Assembly (NCBI GenBank): GCA_017453985.1
Contig: JAFTDT010000097.1
Span: 1-50,801 of the forward strand
Length of the DNA: 50,801 nt
Reading direction: 5' to 3'
Origin: Clostridia bacterium
GTDB lineage: Bacteria > Bacillota > Clostridia > Oscillospirales > Butyricicoccaceae
Positions 41,076 to 49,310 of the stretch are shown here, one piece after another. The notes below the pieces were generated by a model that worked only from the letters and a program-made list of their open reading frames with translations, was not told where the DNA came from and did not search any database. The stretch's first letter is position 1; every line of letters starts with the position of its first letter. The position numbers and the translations under genes are program-made.

Positions 41076-41984
41076 ATGCTTGTTCTCGACGGGAAGACAA
41101 TAGAGGGCATGGTTGACCCCAAAAAAATGGTAAATATGGCGGAGGCAGCGTTCAGGATATTCAAACGCGGCAGCTTTACCATGCCGGAGAGGTACGGCGT
41201 GGAAAAAGATGGCAGGACGCTGCTTTACATGCCGTGCTTTACCGAGGAGTTTTTCGGCACCAAGATACTCACACTCATACCGGAGAACCGGCAGCGAGGG
41301 CTGCCGAGCATAGACGGCATGGTGATACTTAACGATAAGGACACGGGAGAGCAGCTTGCCGTGATGGACGGCAAGAGCGTCACAGCGTGGCGCACCGCCG
41401 CCGTTGGCGCTTTTGGCGCAAGTCGGCTGGCGCCTGTCGGGGCAGAGTGCGTGGGTATCGTCGGCTGCGGAGTGCAGGGCATGCATCAGGCGGTCTGTAT
41501 ATGTGCGGTGCGCGGCATCAAAAGAGTAGCACTGTACGATAAATACAAGGATCTGTCGCTCGTGGAGTCAGAGCTGACAAAGCTTTTGCCGGCGGGGACG
41601 GAATGCGTGAAATGCGCCTCGGCGGAGGAGCTGCTGCGATGCAGCGATATCGTAGTAACCACGACCTTTTCCAATGAGCCGGTGCTGCCGGACGACGCGG
41701 AGCTGCTGAAGGGAAAGTGCTATATAGCTGTCGGCTCGTACAAGCCGTATATGCACGAGCTGCCGACCGGACTGTTTTCGCTGGCGGACAGGGTGTACGT
41801 AGATCTCATGCACGCCTGTGAGGAGAGCGGAGACATCATCACGCCGCTGGAGCGCGGGCTTTTGCACAAGGACGATATCCATCTTATACACGAGCTGCTG
41901 GAGGGAGGCTCCGCGCAGCAGCCGTGCGCGACGGCGTTGTTCAACACCGTCGGCATGGCGCTGATGGATATATTCACGGCGTGA
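41076..41984 (+). CDS. Ornithine cyclodeaminase/mu-crystallin family reductase, with in-frame TGA before the conserved tail
   Basis: The family includes ornithine cyclodeaminase, alanine dehydrogenase and delta1-pyrroline-2-carboxylate reductase. Motifs are TLLYMPCFTEEFFGTKI, GEQLAVMDGKSVTAWRTAA (substrate site) and the NAD(P) loop VGIVGCGVQGMHQA. Because it is followed by a predicted T3LHyp dehydratase, the likely job is NAD(P)H-dependent reduction of pyrroline-2-carboxylate to L-proline. The frame stops at TGA 41982-41984 after 302 codons. The same frame then continues for 17 codons, FFYKKALELGIGRRAEL, to TAA at 42036-42038. That tail matches the usual C-terminus of the family and ends just before the next ribosome site. 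The gene is therefore either truncated by a nonsense change or read through. ATG 41076 follows GGAGGTGG. Confidence 0.85.
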   Translation: MLVLDGKTIEGMVDPKKMVNMAEAAFRIFKRGSFTMPERYGVEKDGRTLLYMPCFTEEFFGTKILTLIPENRQRGLPSIDGMVILNDKDTGEQLAVMDGKSVTAWRTAAVGAFGASRLAPVGAECVGIVGCGVQGMHQAVCICAVRGIKRVALYDKYKDLSLVESELTKLLPAGTECVKCASAEELLRCSDIVVTTTFSNEPVLPDDAELLKGKCYIAVGSYKPYMHELPTGLFSLADRVYVDLMHACEESGDIITPLERGLLHKDDIHLIHELLEGGSAQQPCATALFNTVGMALMDIFTA

Positions 41985-42038
41985 TTTTTCTACAAAAAGG
42001 CGCTGGAGCTTGGCATCGGACGGCGGGCGGAGCTTTAA
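41982..42038 (+). other. In-frame TGA and preserved C-terminal tail of the reductase
   Basis: TGA at 41982 is followed in frame by 17 sense codons and TAA. The tail has the Y-x-KALE-x-GIG pattern that closes ornithine cyclodeaminase family proteins, and the host-like codon choice is kept. No convincing SECIS-like hairpin is seen directly after the TGA. Confidence 0.75.
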
Positions 42039-42052
42039 CGGAGGGTGTTTGC

Positions 42053-43072
42053 ATGGAATTGAGCCGTGAGATAGAATATCTCGATTTGCATGTAGCAGGT
42101 GAGCCGCTCAGGGTCGCAACAAAGATTTTTGAAGATATTCCGGGGAAAACCATGATGGAAAAGCGGGAATATGCCATGCGTGAGCTGGACGGACTGAGAA
42201 GACTGCTGCTGCTCGAGCCGCGCGGACATGCGGATATGTACGGCGCGCTGCTGACTCCGCCGGTCGAGGCAGGCAGCGACTTCGGCGTGCTGTTCATGCA
42301 CGGCGGCGGAATGAGTACAATGTGCGGACACGGTACAATCGCGCTTGCCCGTGCGGCGGAGCATCTGGGCTTGGTAAAATGCCGCGAGGGAAAAAACACG
42401 GTGACGATAGACGCGCCCTCGGCAACGGTGCGGGCGACGGTGCATGTGAGGGACGGCAAGGCTGAAGATATAAGCTTTCGCAACGCGCCCTCCTTTGCCT
42501 ATGCGCTGGATGCGCCCGTGCGGACGAAGCGGTTCGGTACGGTGCATATGGATATAGGCTACGGCGCGGCGTTCATGGTATTTGTGCGCGGCGAGGAGCT
42601 TGGCATGGATATAAATACTGCCGCCGTGCCGGAAATGATATCCGCCGGCATGGTGCTGACCGAGGCGGTGATATCGCAGGTGGATATGACGCATCCGCTG
42701 GATGAGCGGCTGAATGCGCGGGACAACGGCATCTGCCTGATGATATCGCAGCCTCCGGAGGTGCGCGGCAAAGAGGTGCTGCATAAAAACTTCACGGTAT
42801 ACGGCGAGGGGCAGTTCGACCGTTCGCCGACCGGTACGGGCAGCTCGGCGCTGGCGGCGATACTGAGGGCAAAGGGGATATTGGAGCCGGATATGAGGCT
42901 TATAAACCGGGGAATAACAGATATCCCGTTCATCGTCGGCATAGAGGATGCGCAGCCTGTGGGCGGACATGCTGCGGTGCAGCCGACCGTCTCGGCGATG
43001 GCGTATATTTCCGGCAGGGGCGCCGTCGTGCTGGAGCCGGACGACCCGCTGAAGGATGGATTTGCATTTTAG
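42053..43072 (+). CDS. Proline racemase-fold protein, predicted trans-3-hydroxy-L-proline dehydratase
   Basis: The 339-residue protein has the proline racemase fold with a mirrored pair of active-site motifs. The first, MSTMCGHGTIALA, keeps the catalytic Cys (Cys91). The second, FDRSPTGTGSSALAA, has Thr260 where proline racemases and 4-hydroxyproline epimerases have Cys. A Cys/Thr pair is the known hallmark of trans-3-hydroxy-L-proline dehydratases, which eliminate water to give delta1-pyrroline-2-carboxylate. The preceding gene encodes a reductase of the family that turns this product into L-proline. GGAGGG lies 7 bp before the ATG. Function is inferred from one residue plus context; a racemase or epimerase is unlikely without the second Cys. 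Confidence 0.85.
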   Translation: MELSREIEYLDLHVAGEPLRVATKIFEDIPGKTMMEKREYAMRELDGLRRLLLLEPRGHADMYGALLTPPVEAGSDFGVLFMHGGGMSTMCGHGTIALARAAEHLGLVKCREGKNTVTIDAPSATVRATVHVRDGKAEDISFRNAPSFAYALDAPVRTKRFGTVHMDIGYGAAFMVFVRGEELGMDINTAAVPEMISAGMVLTEAVISQVDMTHPLDERLNARDNGICLMISQPPEVRGKEVLHKNFTVYGEGQFDRSPTGTGSSALAAILRAKGILEPDMRLINRGITDIPFIVGIEDAQPVGGHAAVQPTVSAMAYISGRGAVVLEPDDPLKDGFAF

Positions 43073-43100
43073 GAGTAAATCAAAAATAAGGAGGATATAT

Positions 43101-44357
43101 ATGCATAGCGAACTCAAATCGCGCCGCGAGGCGGCAGCGAAGCTGCTGGGAAAAAGCTCGGCGCTCATCCTGTTTTCCGGCGTGGAAAAGAAGCGCACGG
43201 CAGACCTTGTCTATCCCTTCGATGCCGACCGGGATTTTTATTATCTGACCGGGATAGAGGAGCACAGCGTGATCCTTGTTATCTACAAAAGCGAGGAGGA
43301 CGCCGTCTCGGAGATGCTGTTTGTGCCGCGCTTTTCGCCGCTGGACGAGCTGCTTTTCGGCAAGACGAAAACTGAGGAATATTATCGGGAGATATCCGGC
43401 ATACAGAACGTGCAATTTGCCGAAAATCTCATGCAGGGCATTTATCGGCTGAAGCGCACGGGGCTGGAAACGGTCTGCTTCTGCGGTGAGGGACCGATAC
43501 ACTCGAATGAGATACCGCCGGAGACTGCGCTGCTGCGTGAGCTGCGGCAGTCATGGCCTGCGCTGAAGGCGGAAAGCGTGACCGAGGCGATACACAATAT
43601 GCGGCGGATAAAGTCGCCGTCGGAGGTGGAGCGCGTCAAAAAGGCGGTGGAGCTTACCGGCAAGGGAATAAACGCGGTGCTGCGCGCTCTCGCGCCGGGT
43701 AAGTATGAATATCAGATGCAGGCGGAGTTTGAATATGCCATGAAAATGGGCGGCGCTCGGCAGCACGGCTTTGACCCCATATTCGCCGGCGGCAAGAACA
43801 GCTTTGCCCTGCATTACACGCAGAATCGGGATGAGCTCAAGGACGGCGACCTCATGCTCATCGACCTCGGCGCGGATTACGAGCATTATTCGGCGGATAT
43901 CAGCCGCACCTTTCCCGTGAACGGAAGGTTTACCGAGAAGCAGGCGTACTGGTATAACGTCTGCCTCAAAGCGCAGGAGCTGGTAATGGCGGAGATGGGG
44001 CCCGGGAAAAACATCAACGCCAGCGGAAAGCGGGCGGTGGAATATGTGACGGAGGAGCTGATACGGGCGGGATATATCGCGGACGCCTCGCAGCTCAGGA
44101 ACTATTCCGCCAACAATTACGCCACCGTCGGGCGTGCCGACCATTATGTGGGGCTGGATACGCACGACGTCGGCTCATACGCCGGCGAGTTCATGCCGGG
44201 CATGATATTTGCCGTCGAGCCGGGCATATACATCAAGGATGAAAATATCGGCATACGCATAGAGGATGACGTGCTGATTACCGAAACCGGCATAGAGATA
44301 CTTTCAAGAAATATACCGAATACTATAGAAGAAATAGAAGCGGCGATGAAAGGATAG
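43101..44357 (+). CDS. Xaa-Pro aminopeptidase family (M24B) protein
   Basis: This is a 418-residue pita-bread metallopeptidase that removes N-terminal residues in front of proline. The N-terminal creatinase-like domain has YPFDADRDFYYLTGIEEHS. In the catalytic domain the metal ligands are seen in LMLIDLGADYEHYSADISR (two Asp), VGLDTHDVGSYAG (His), FAVEPGIYI (Glu) and GIRIEDDVLITE (Glu). It has no signal peptide, so it works on imported peptides. It lies 28 bp after the dehydratase gene with its own AAGGAGG. Prolyl and hydroxyprolyl peptides such as those from collagen would be natural substrates, which fits the preceding two genes. The symbol is left blank because several paralogues exist in clostridia. 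Confidence 0.92.
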   Translation: MHSELKSRREAAAKLLGKSSALILFSGVEKKRTADLVYPFDADRDFYYLTGIEEHSVILVIYKSEEDAVSEMLFVPRFSPLDELLFGKTKTEEYYREISGIQNVQFAENLMQGIYRLKRTGLETVCFCGEGPIHSNEIPPETALLRELRQSWPALKAESVTEAIHNMRRIKSPSEVERVKKAVELTGKGINAVLRALAPGKYEYQMQAEFEYAMKMGGARQHGFDPIFAGGKNSFALHYTQNRDELKDGDLMLIDLGADYEHYSADISRTFPVNGRFTEKQAYWYNVCLKAQELVMAEMGPGKNINASGKRAVEYVTEELIRAGYIADASQLRNYSANNYATVGRADHYVGLDTHDVGSYAGEFMPGMIFAVEPGIYIKDENIGIRIEDDVLITETGIEILSRNIPNTIEEIEAAMKG

Positions 44358-44364
44358 GTGTGGT

Positions 44365-45747
44365 ATGGAGATGGAATACAGCCGTAAAAACGTGTGGGAA
44401 AATGCGTCCGAGGACAAGAAAAAGCAGATATTTGACACGGCGGAGGACTTTAAAAAATTCAATGACGCTTCCAAAACCGAGCGTCTTGCAGTGCGGGAGA
44501 TTGTTCGCCGCGCAAAGCGCGAAGGCTTTAAGGACATAGAAAAATGCAAGAGCCTCAAAAAAGGCGACAGGGTGTATTATATCGACAAAGGAAAGCTGCT
44601 GTATTTGGCAGTCGTCGGCATGAAACCGCTGACAGAGGGTGCGAATATCATCGTTTCTCATACGGACTGCACCAGACTGGATCTGAAGATAATGCCGATG
44701 TATGAGCGGGATGGCTTTGCCTACTTCAAGACCTGCGTATACAGCGCGACCAAGCTGGACAAGTGGACCAGCACGCCGCTGGCTATGTACGGCACGGTGA
44801 TAAGGCGCGACGGCAGTACAGTGGATATCGCCGAGGGCGACGGTGCAGACGACGCGGCGCTGTTCATCACAGACCTCTCGCTGCATTATTCGCAGGAGCA
44901 GCTTAAAAAGCCCATGGGAGAGGCATACGACCCCGAGCGCATGAATGTATATCTCGGCTCGACGGCGGCGGAGGGCGCGCCAAAGGATCCCGTGAAGGCG
45001 CATATTTTGAATATCCTTAACGATAAGTACGGCATCACGGAGGAGGATTTCGTCAGCGCGGAGATAGAAATAGTACCGGCGGGAAAGACGCGCGATATCG
45101 GGCTGGACCGCAGCGCGCTCTGCGGCTACGGATTTGACGACCGCGCCGCAGTATACGCGCAGATGCGGGGCGCCTTTGCATGCAAGGCGCCGCAGCGCAC
45201 GGCGGTCTCGATATTTGTGGACAAGGAGGAGGTCGGCTTCGGCGGACGCTCCGGCTCGCATTCACGCGTGATGGATTATTTTTTCCGGCTGCTTGCCGAA
45301 AAGACGGGCTGCGACGGCAGCGGCATCACGCTTAACCGCGTGCAGCTCGGCAGCAAGGTGCTGTCGCTGGAGGCGGTATGCGGGCATGACCCGACTTATC
45401 CGGAGATACGCGATCAGTACAGCGGCTCGCTGCTGGGTCATGGACTCCAGCTCATAAAGTACGCCAACCGTCCCGGCAAGGTAAATACCAGCGAGGCAAG
45501 CGCGGAATTTATCGGAGAAGTGCGTAAGCTGTTTAACGACAACGGGATAATCTGGCAGCCCTTTACCGGCAGGGAAAAGGTGGGTGGCTTCGGCACCGTG
45601 GCGGTTGATTTTTCCAATATGGGCATGGAGGTGCTGGATGCCGCCATCTGCGTGCTGGGCGCGCATTCGCCATATGAGTTCATGCTCAAAAGCGACCTTT
45701 ACGAGGCGTGCAGGGCTTGCGAAATATATTTCAATAAATTGAAATAA
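44365..45747 (+). CDS. M18 family aminopeptidase
   Basis: This is a 460-residue zinc aminopeptidase of the aspartyl aminopeptidase/aminopeptidase I family. Motifs include VSHTDCTRLDLKIMP (metal His-x-Asp), SATKLDKWTSTPLAMYG, GFDDRAAVYAQM, VDKEEVGFGGRSGSHSR (catalytic and metal Glu) and AVCGHDPTYPEIRDQYS. The C-terminal half holds the last metal His region. It starts 7 bp after the M24 gene and is probably the last gene of the four-gene unit, completing degradation of peptides trimmed by the Xaa-Pro enzyme. It is cytoplasmic with no signal peptide. A terminator follows. Confidence 0.92.
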   Translation: MEMEYSRKNVWENASEDKKKQIFDTAEDFKKFNDASKTERLAVREIVRRAKREGFKDIEKCKSLKKGDRVYYIDKGKLLYLAVVGMKPLTEGANIIVSHTDCTRLDLKIMPMYERDGFAYFKTCVYSATKLDKWTSTPLAMYGTVIRRDGSTVDIAEGDGADDAALFITDLSLHYSQEQLKKPMGEAYDPERMNVYLGSTAAEGAPKDPVKAHILNILNDKYGITEEDFVSAEIEIVPAGKTRDIGLDRSALCGYGFDDRAAVYAQMRGAFACKAPQRTAVSIFVDKEEVGFGGRSGSHSRVMDYFFRLLAEKTGCDGSGITLNRVQLGSKVLSLEAVCGHDPTYPEIRDQYSGSLLGHGLQLIKYANRPGKVNTSEASAEFIGEVRKLFNDNGIIWQPFTGREKVGGFGTVAVDFSNMGMEVLDAAICVLGAHSPYEFMLKSDLYEACRACEIYFNKLK

Positions 45748-45764
45748 AAGATAGATTTACCGGG

Positions 45765-45800
45765 ATCGGCGCGGCATAAACGGGCAGCGCCGGTCTTTTT
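45765..45800 (+). terminator. Intrinsic terminator after the M18 gene
   Basis: ATCGGCGC (45765-45772) pairs with GCGCCGGT (45787-45794), one G-U pair, then C and five T residues with a second T-run soon after. Confidence 0.7.
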
Positions 45801-45886
45801 CTATTTTTTAAGCGGGCTGCCATATTAAATAAAAACTATTCTTCTCGGCGCGGGGAACAATAAAATATGGCGAAAGGAGGAATGTA

Positions 45887-47002
45887 ATGACGAGAAAAAA
45901 AGTATTTTTTTGGAAAAGCGGATTTAAGCTTGCCGCGGCGCTGAGTTTTCTTTTTGCGCTTATGCTGGTATTGTCCCCGACGAGCGAGGAAAATATCAGC
46001 GCAGCGGCAAACGCGGAAATAAATGCCGAAAGACCTGAAGAGGCGGCAACGGCAGTCTCGATAGGCGAGCGGCTGATTGCAGCGGGACAAACCACGGGAA
46101 TCAAGCTGTTTTCGGAGGGGACGATGGTGGTAGGCTTTGCGGGAGTGGAGCCGGACGGAGCTTCACCGGCAAAAAAGGCAGGAATAGAGCTCGGCGATAT
46201 AATAATCGGACTCAACGGAAGCGATATATCCTCAAATGAAGATCTTGTAAGCGAGATGGCTGGTATTTCCGAGCCGGAGATAAGCCTCAGAGTAAAGCGC
46301 GGCGAAGAAGAAAAGGAAATGAAAATCGAAGCCGTATACGATGAGGCGGCAAAATGCTATAAAATGGGCGCATGGGTCAGAGACAGTATCGCCGGCATCG
46401 GCACGATAACCTTCATTGATCCGAAAACAGGCGCCTTCGGCGCGCTTGGGCATGGAATATGCGATGCGGATACCGGCGTGCTTATGCCGATAGAGAGCGG
46501 CAGAGTGATGCATTCGAGCGTTGCTGCGGTCAAAAAAAGCCTTGACGGAGAGCCGGGCGAGCTTGTAGGGAAATTTGAATTGGAAAGCGACAGCGGCGTG
46601 CTGTATGCTAATACCGAGCGAGGGATATTCGGCAGACTGGACGATCCGTCGGAGTATGAGAGCGGCAGACTGTATCCTGCGGCAAAACGATCGGAGATAC
46701 AGGAAGGCAAGGCGAGCATCATCTGCAATATTGAGGGAACTGAAAAGGCGCAGTATGATATTGAGATCATAAAGATATACAATAGCGCGGCGGACGATCC
46801 CAAGGATATGATGATAAGAATAACGGACAAGGAGCTTTTGGGGCTTACCGGCGGGATCGTGCAGGGCATGAGCGGCAGTCCGATACTTCAAAACGGCAAG
46901 CTGGTCGGCGCTGTCACGCACGTTCTGGTAAACGATACAAAGCGCGGATATGCGATAAGTATAGAGAAGATGATAGAGCAGGCGGAAAGCCTTTCTGCGT
47001 GA
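45887..47002 (+). CDS. spoIVB: SpoIVB signalling serine peptidase
   Basis: SpoIVB is made in the forespore, crosses into the intermembrane space and cleaves SpoIVFA/BofA to trigger sigma-K maturation. The 371-residue protein has an N-terminal membrane segment (LAAALSFLFALMLVLSP, about residues 15-31). A PDZ domain at about 95-165 includes GASPAKKAGIELGDIIIGLN. The S55 peptidase domain shows GALGHGICDADTG (catalytic His), VQGMSGSPILQNGKLVGAV (catalytic Ser) and a nearby Asp in VLVNDTKRGY. AAAGGAGG precedes the ATG. It is followed by spo0A, the conserved clostridial and bacillar order. No strong sigma-A promoter is visible upstream, in line with forespore control. Confidence 0.95.
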   Translation: MTRKKVFFWKSGFKLAAALSFLFALMLVLSPTSEENISAAANAEINAERPEEAATAVSIGERLIAAGQTTGIKLFSEGTMVVGFAGVEPDGASPAKKAGIELGDIIIGLNGSDISSNEDLVSEMAGISEPEISLRVKRGEEEKEMKIEAVYDEAAKCYKMGAWVRDSIAGIGTITFIDPKTGAFGALGHGICDADTGVLMPIESGRVMHSSVAAVKKSLDGEPGELVGKFELESDSGVLYANTERGIFGRLDDPSEYESGRLYPAAKRSEIQEGKASIICNIEGTEKAQYDIEIIKIYNSAADDPKDMMIRITDKELLGLTGGIVQGMSGSPILQNGKLVGAVTHVLVNDTKRGYAISIEKMIEQAESLSA

Positions 47003-47124
47003 AATGTAAAATAATGTCTAAAAGATTTCCATTATTTTCTATTTTGCTATTGTAATCGCCAAATAAATATGTTATTTTATAATTGCGGATGGCAAAAAAC
47101 AATAAAAAACGATTGGATAGGACG

Positions 47125-47904
47125 ATGGAAATGAATGAGTTTACTACCGTAATAATCGCAGATGAAAGCAGGGATTCTTGTCAGCTCCTGAAGGACAGTC
47201 TTGAAAAGAGGCAGAACCTCAAGGTGGTGGCAGCCGTAAGGGACGGGTTGGAGCTGACGGCAAAGGTGCGGGAGCTGAAGCCCGATGTGATAGTTACCGA
47301 GCTTATGCTTCCCGGCAAGGACGGTCTGACCGCTGTACGCGATATCAACGGCATGGAAATGGAGAAAAAGCCGTCGATATTCGTTCTTTCATCGTTTATC
47401 AGCGACAGTGTGGCTGCCGAGGCGTCGAAGCTGGGAGTGGCATATCTTATGCTCAAGCCGTGTGATTTCGGCGCGCTGGCGGAGCGCATAGCGGGGCATA
47501 ATATCTCCGAGTCCGCGCGGCTTACCGGGGGAAAGGCGGACGATCCTGATCTTGAGATCGAGATAATGGCGACCAATGCGATGCACGAGATAGGCGTGCC
47601 CGCGCATATCAAGGGATATCAGTATGTGCGAGAGGGCATAGTTATGGTGGTAAAGGATATGGAGGCCATCAATGCGATAACCAAGATACTGTATCCGACC
47701 GTGGCGAAGAAGTTCAATACGACCAGTTCAAGGGTAGAACGTGCCATAAGACACGCCATAGAGGTCGCATGGGATCGCGGAGATGTGGAGGTGCTGAACC
47801 GCTTCTTCGGATATACGATATCCAATTCCAAGGGTAAGCCGACCAACAGCGAGTTTATATCCATGATAGCGGACAAGATAAGGATACAGCGCAGAATAGG
47901 ATGA
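47125..47904 (+). CDS. spo0A: Sporulation master regulator Spo0A with Glu at the phosphoacceptor position
   Basis: Spo0A is the response regulator that starts sporulation. The 259-residue protein has a receiver domain (1-125) and the highly conserved DNA-binding domain with [40 protein letters not shown] and [17 protein letters not shown]. In the receiver, Asp13-Glu14 form the acidic pocket, KPCD keeps the Lys, and Ser in VLSSF holds the switch position. The residue that aligns with B. subtilis Asp56 is Glu59 in [12 protein letters not shown] (codon GAG, 47299-47301), so normal aspartyl phosphorylation is not possible at that site. ATG 47125 follows GGATAGGA; TTG 47083 and ATG 47089 upstream are alternatives. 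A TATAAT at 47078-47083 could be its -10 box, which favours the later start. Confidence 0.95.
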   Translation: MEMNEFTTVIIADESRDSCQLLKDSLEKRQNLKVVAAVRDGLELTAKVRELKPDVIVTELMLPGKDGLTAVRDINGMEMEKKPSIFVLSSFISDSVAAEASKLGVAYLMLKPCDFGALAERIAGHNISESARLTGGKADDPDLEIEIMATNAMHEIGVPAHIKGYQYVREGIVMVVKDMEAINAITKILYPTVAKKFNTTSSRVERAIRHAIEVAWDRGDVEVLNRFFGYTISNSKGKPTNSEFISMIADKIRIQRRIG

Positions 47905-47908
47905 GCGG

Positions 47909-47955
47909 AGGCGGTATCGCTGATTTTTTGACAGTGATACCGCCTTTTTCTTTTT
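47909..47955 (+). terminator. Intrinsic terminator after spo0A
   Basis: AGGCGGTATCGCTG pairs with CAGTGATACCGCCT, one G-U pair, across a T-rich loop, followed by two T-runs. Confidence 0.88.
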
Positions 47956-47961
47956 AAATGC

Positions 47962-47990
47962 TTGTTTTCTGTCTCGTTTTGTTATATAAT
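47962..47990 (+). promoter_or_regulatory. Sigma-A promoter for carD-ispD-ispF
   Basis: TTGTTT (47962-47967), a 17-bp spacer and a consensus TATAAT (47985-47990), 39 bp before the carD start. Confidence 0.65.
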
Positions 47991-48029
47991 TTATTATATA
48001 TAAAAATAAGACCACGGACAGGGGATAAA

Positions 48030-48521
48030 ATGTACAGTATTGGCGACAAAATTTCACATCCGATGCACGGCGCCGGGATAATCGAGGATATCGTCAGCGA
48101 ACGTGTAGGTGGTGAAGTGCGCCAATATTATGTTTTGCGGCTTACATACGGCTCAATGACGGTGATGATACCGGCCGCTTCCTTCGGCAGCATAGGCGTG
48201 CGCAGGATAATTTCTGCGGAGGAAGCGGACAAGCTGGTGACGGGCTTTTCGGCAATACAGATAGAGGACAATCAGAATTGGAACAAAAGATACCGCGAAA
48301 ACATGCTGAAGATAAAAAGCGGCGATTTGTATCAGGTTGCGCAGGTGGTAAAGAGCCTTGTGGTGCGCGATATGGAGCGGGGGCTTTCCACCGGAGAGAG
48401 AAAGCTGCTTTCCTCCTCCAGGCAGATTTTAATATCGGAGCTGATGCTGGCGAAGGAAGTTTCGTCCGAGGAGATCGAGCATATTATCAACCGCTCGCTA
48501 ATAGGAATGGATAGTGAATAG
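48030..48521 (+). CDS. CarD family transcriptional regulator
   Basis: CarD-type proteins bind the RNA polymerase beta subunit and steady the open promoter complex. The 163-residue product has the N-terminal RNAP-interacting fold (MYSIGDKISHPMHGAGIIED, then RQYYVLRLTYGSMTVMIPA) and a helical DNA-contacting half with WNKRYRENMLKIKSGDLYQ, VAQVVKSLVVRDMERGLST and GERKLLSSSRQILISEL. ATG 48030 follows CAGGGGAT; an upstream in-frame ATG at 47958 precedes the promoter -10 box and is excluded. The order carD-ispD-ispF is widespread in Gram-positives. An 8-bp terminator hairpin follows, so ispD may rely partly on read-through. Confidence 0.92.
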   Translation: MYSIGDKISHPMHGAGIIEDIVSERVGGEVRQYYVLRLTYGSMTVMIPAASFGSIGVRRIISAEEADKLVTGFSAIQIEDNQNWNKRYRENMLKIKSGDLYQVAQVVKSLVVRDMERGLSTGERKLLSSSRQILISELMLAKEVSSEEIEHIINRSLIGMDSE

Positions 48522-48526
48522 TGCTC

Positions 48527-48547
48527 AAAAGCCCTGCGGGGCTTTTT
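48527..48547 (+). terminator. Intrinsic terminator between carD and ispD
   Basis: AAAAGCCC (48527-48534) pairs perfectly with GGGCTTTT (48539-48546) across a 4-nt loop, ending in five T residues. Being only 17 bp before ispD, it may act as an attenuator. Confidence 0.75.
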
Positions 48548-48563
48548 GTATAGGGAGTGCATC

Positions 48564-49310
48564 ATGTTTAACTTTTTAAGGAGAAAAAATAAAAAGACCT
48601 TTCCTGCCGTTTCCGCGGTCATTGCCGCCGCCGGCAATTCCAGCCGGATGAGAGGTGAAAACAAGCTTCTGATGGAGCTTTGCGGCATGCCCGTTCTTGT
48701 TCAGACGCTGATGGCGTTTGAACAATGCCCGCTCATAACTAATATCGTGCTGGCAGCCGGAGAGGACAGCATGATCGAATATGCCGATCTGGCGTCCGTG
48801 TGGGGCATCAGCAAGCTGAAAAAGGCAGTAAAGGGCGGAAGCACCCGTGCGGAGAGCGTTTACAAGGCGATCTGCGAGACGGACAAGGAAGCGGAGTTCA
48901 TTGCCGTTCACGACGCTGCGCGTCCGCTGATAACGGCGGAGGATATCGAAAAGGTTTGCCTGCGCGCGTTTGAAACCTCGTGTGCGATAGCGGCGTCCCC
49001 TATGAGGGACACGGTCAAAAGAGTCTCCGACGAAAGAGTGGAGGGCACGGTAAACCGTGACGAGATATATTTTGCCGAGACGCCGCAGGTCGCGGACAGG
49101 GCGCTGATCTTTGCGGCGCTGAAGGCGGCGCTCGATGAAAATCTGCCGATAACCGACGAAAGCATGGCGCTGGAAAGACTTGGGGCAAAGCCGGCGATAG
49201 TCGATCTGGGGCACTCGAACATGAAGATAACATATCCTGAGGATATTTATATGGCAAGCGTTTTGATGGAGGCAAGAGCGGAGTATTATGAGAATAGGAT
49301 TCGGATATGA
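48564..49310 (+). CDS. ispD: 2-C-methyl-D-erythritol 4-phosphate cytidylyltransferase
   Basis: IspD makes CDP-ME from MEP and CTP, the third MEP-pathway step. The 248-residue protein has the nucleotidyltransferase loop [19 protein letters not shown] near residues 20-38, then [19 protein letters not shown] and the C-terminal [16 protein letters not shown] 48564 follows GGGAG by 6 bp. The N-terminus has about ten extra basic residues. It overlaps ispF by 23 bp. Dxr and IspG are encoded at the other end of the window; Dxs, IspE and IspH are not here. Confidence 0.96.
   Translation: MFNFLRRKNKKTFPAVSAVIAAAGNSSRMRGENKLLMELCGMPVLVQTLMAFEQCPLITNIVLAAGEDSMIEYADLASVWGISKLKKAVKGGSTRAESVYKAICETDKEAEFIAVHDAARPLITAEDIEKVCLRAFETSCAIAASPMRDTVKRVSDERVEGTVNRDEIYFAETPQVADRALIFAALKAALDENLPITDESMALERLGAKPAIVDLGHSNMKITYPEDIYMASVLMEARAEYYENRIRI

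Noticed and set aside
41982-41984. TGA as a sense codon under an alternative genetic code.
   Set aside because: Many genes here end at TGA in ATGA overlaps or at normal spacing from the next gene (uppS, cdsA, dxr, polC, spoIID), so TGA is a normal stop in this organism.
41985-42036. A bacterial SECIS element after the in-frame TGA.
   Set aside because: I could not find a stable hairpin with the usual spacing and apical loop directly after the TGA by eye; only weak short pairings are present.
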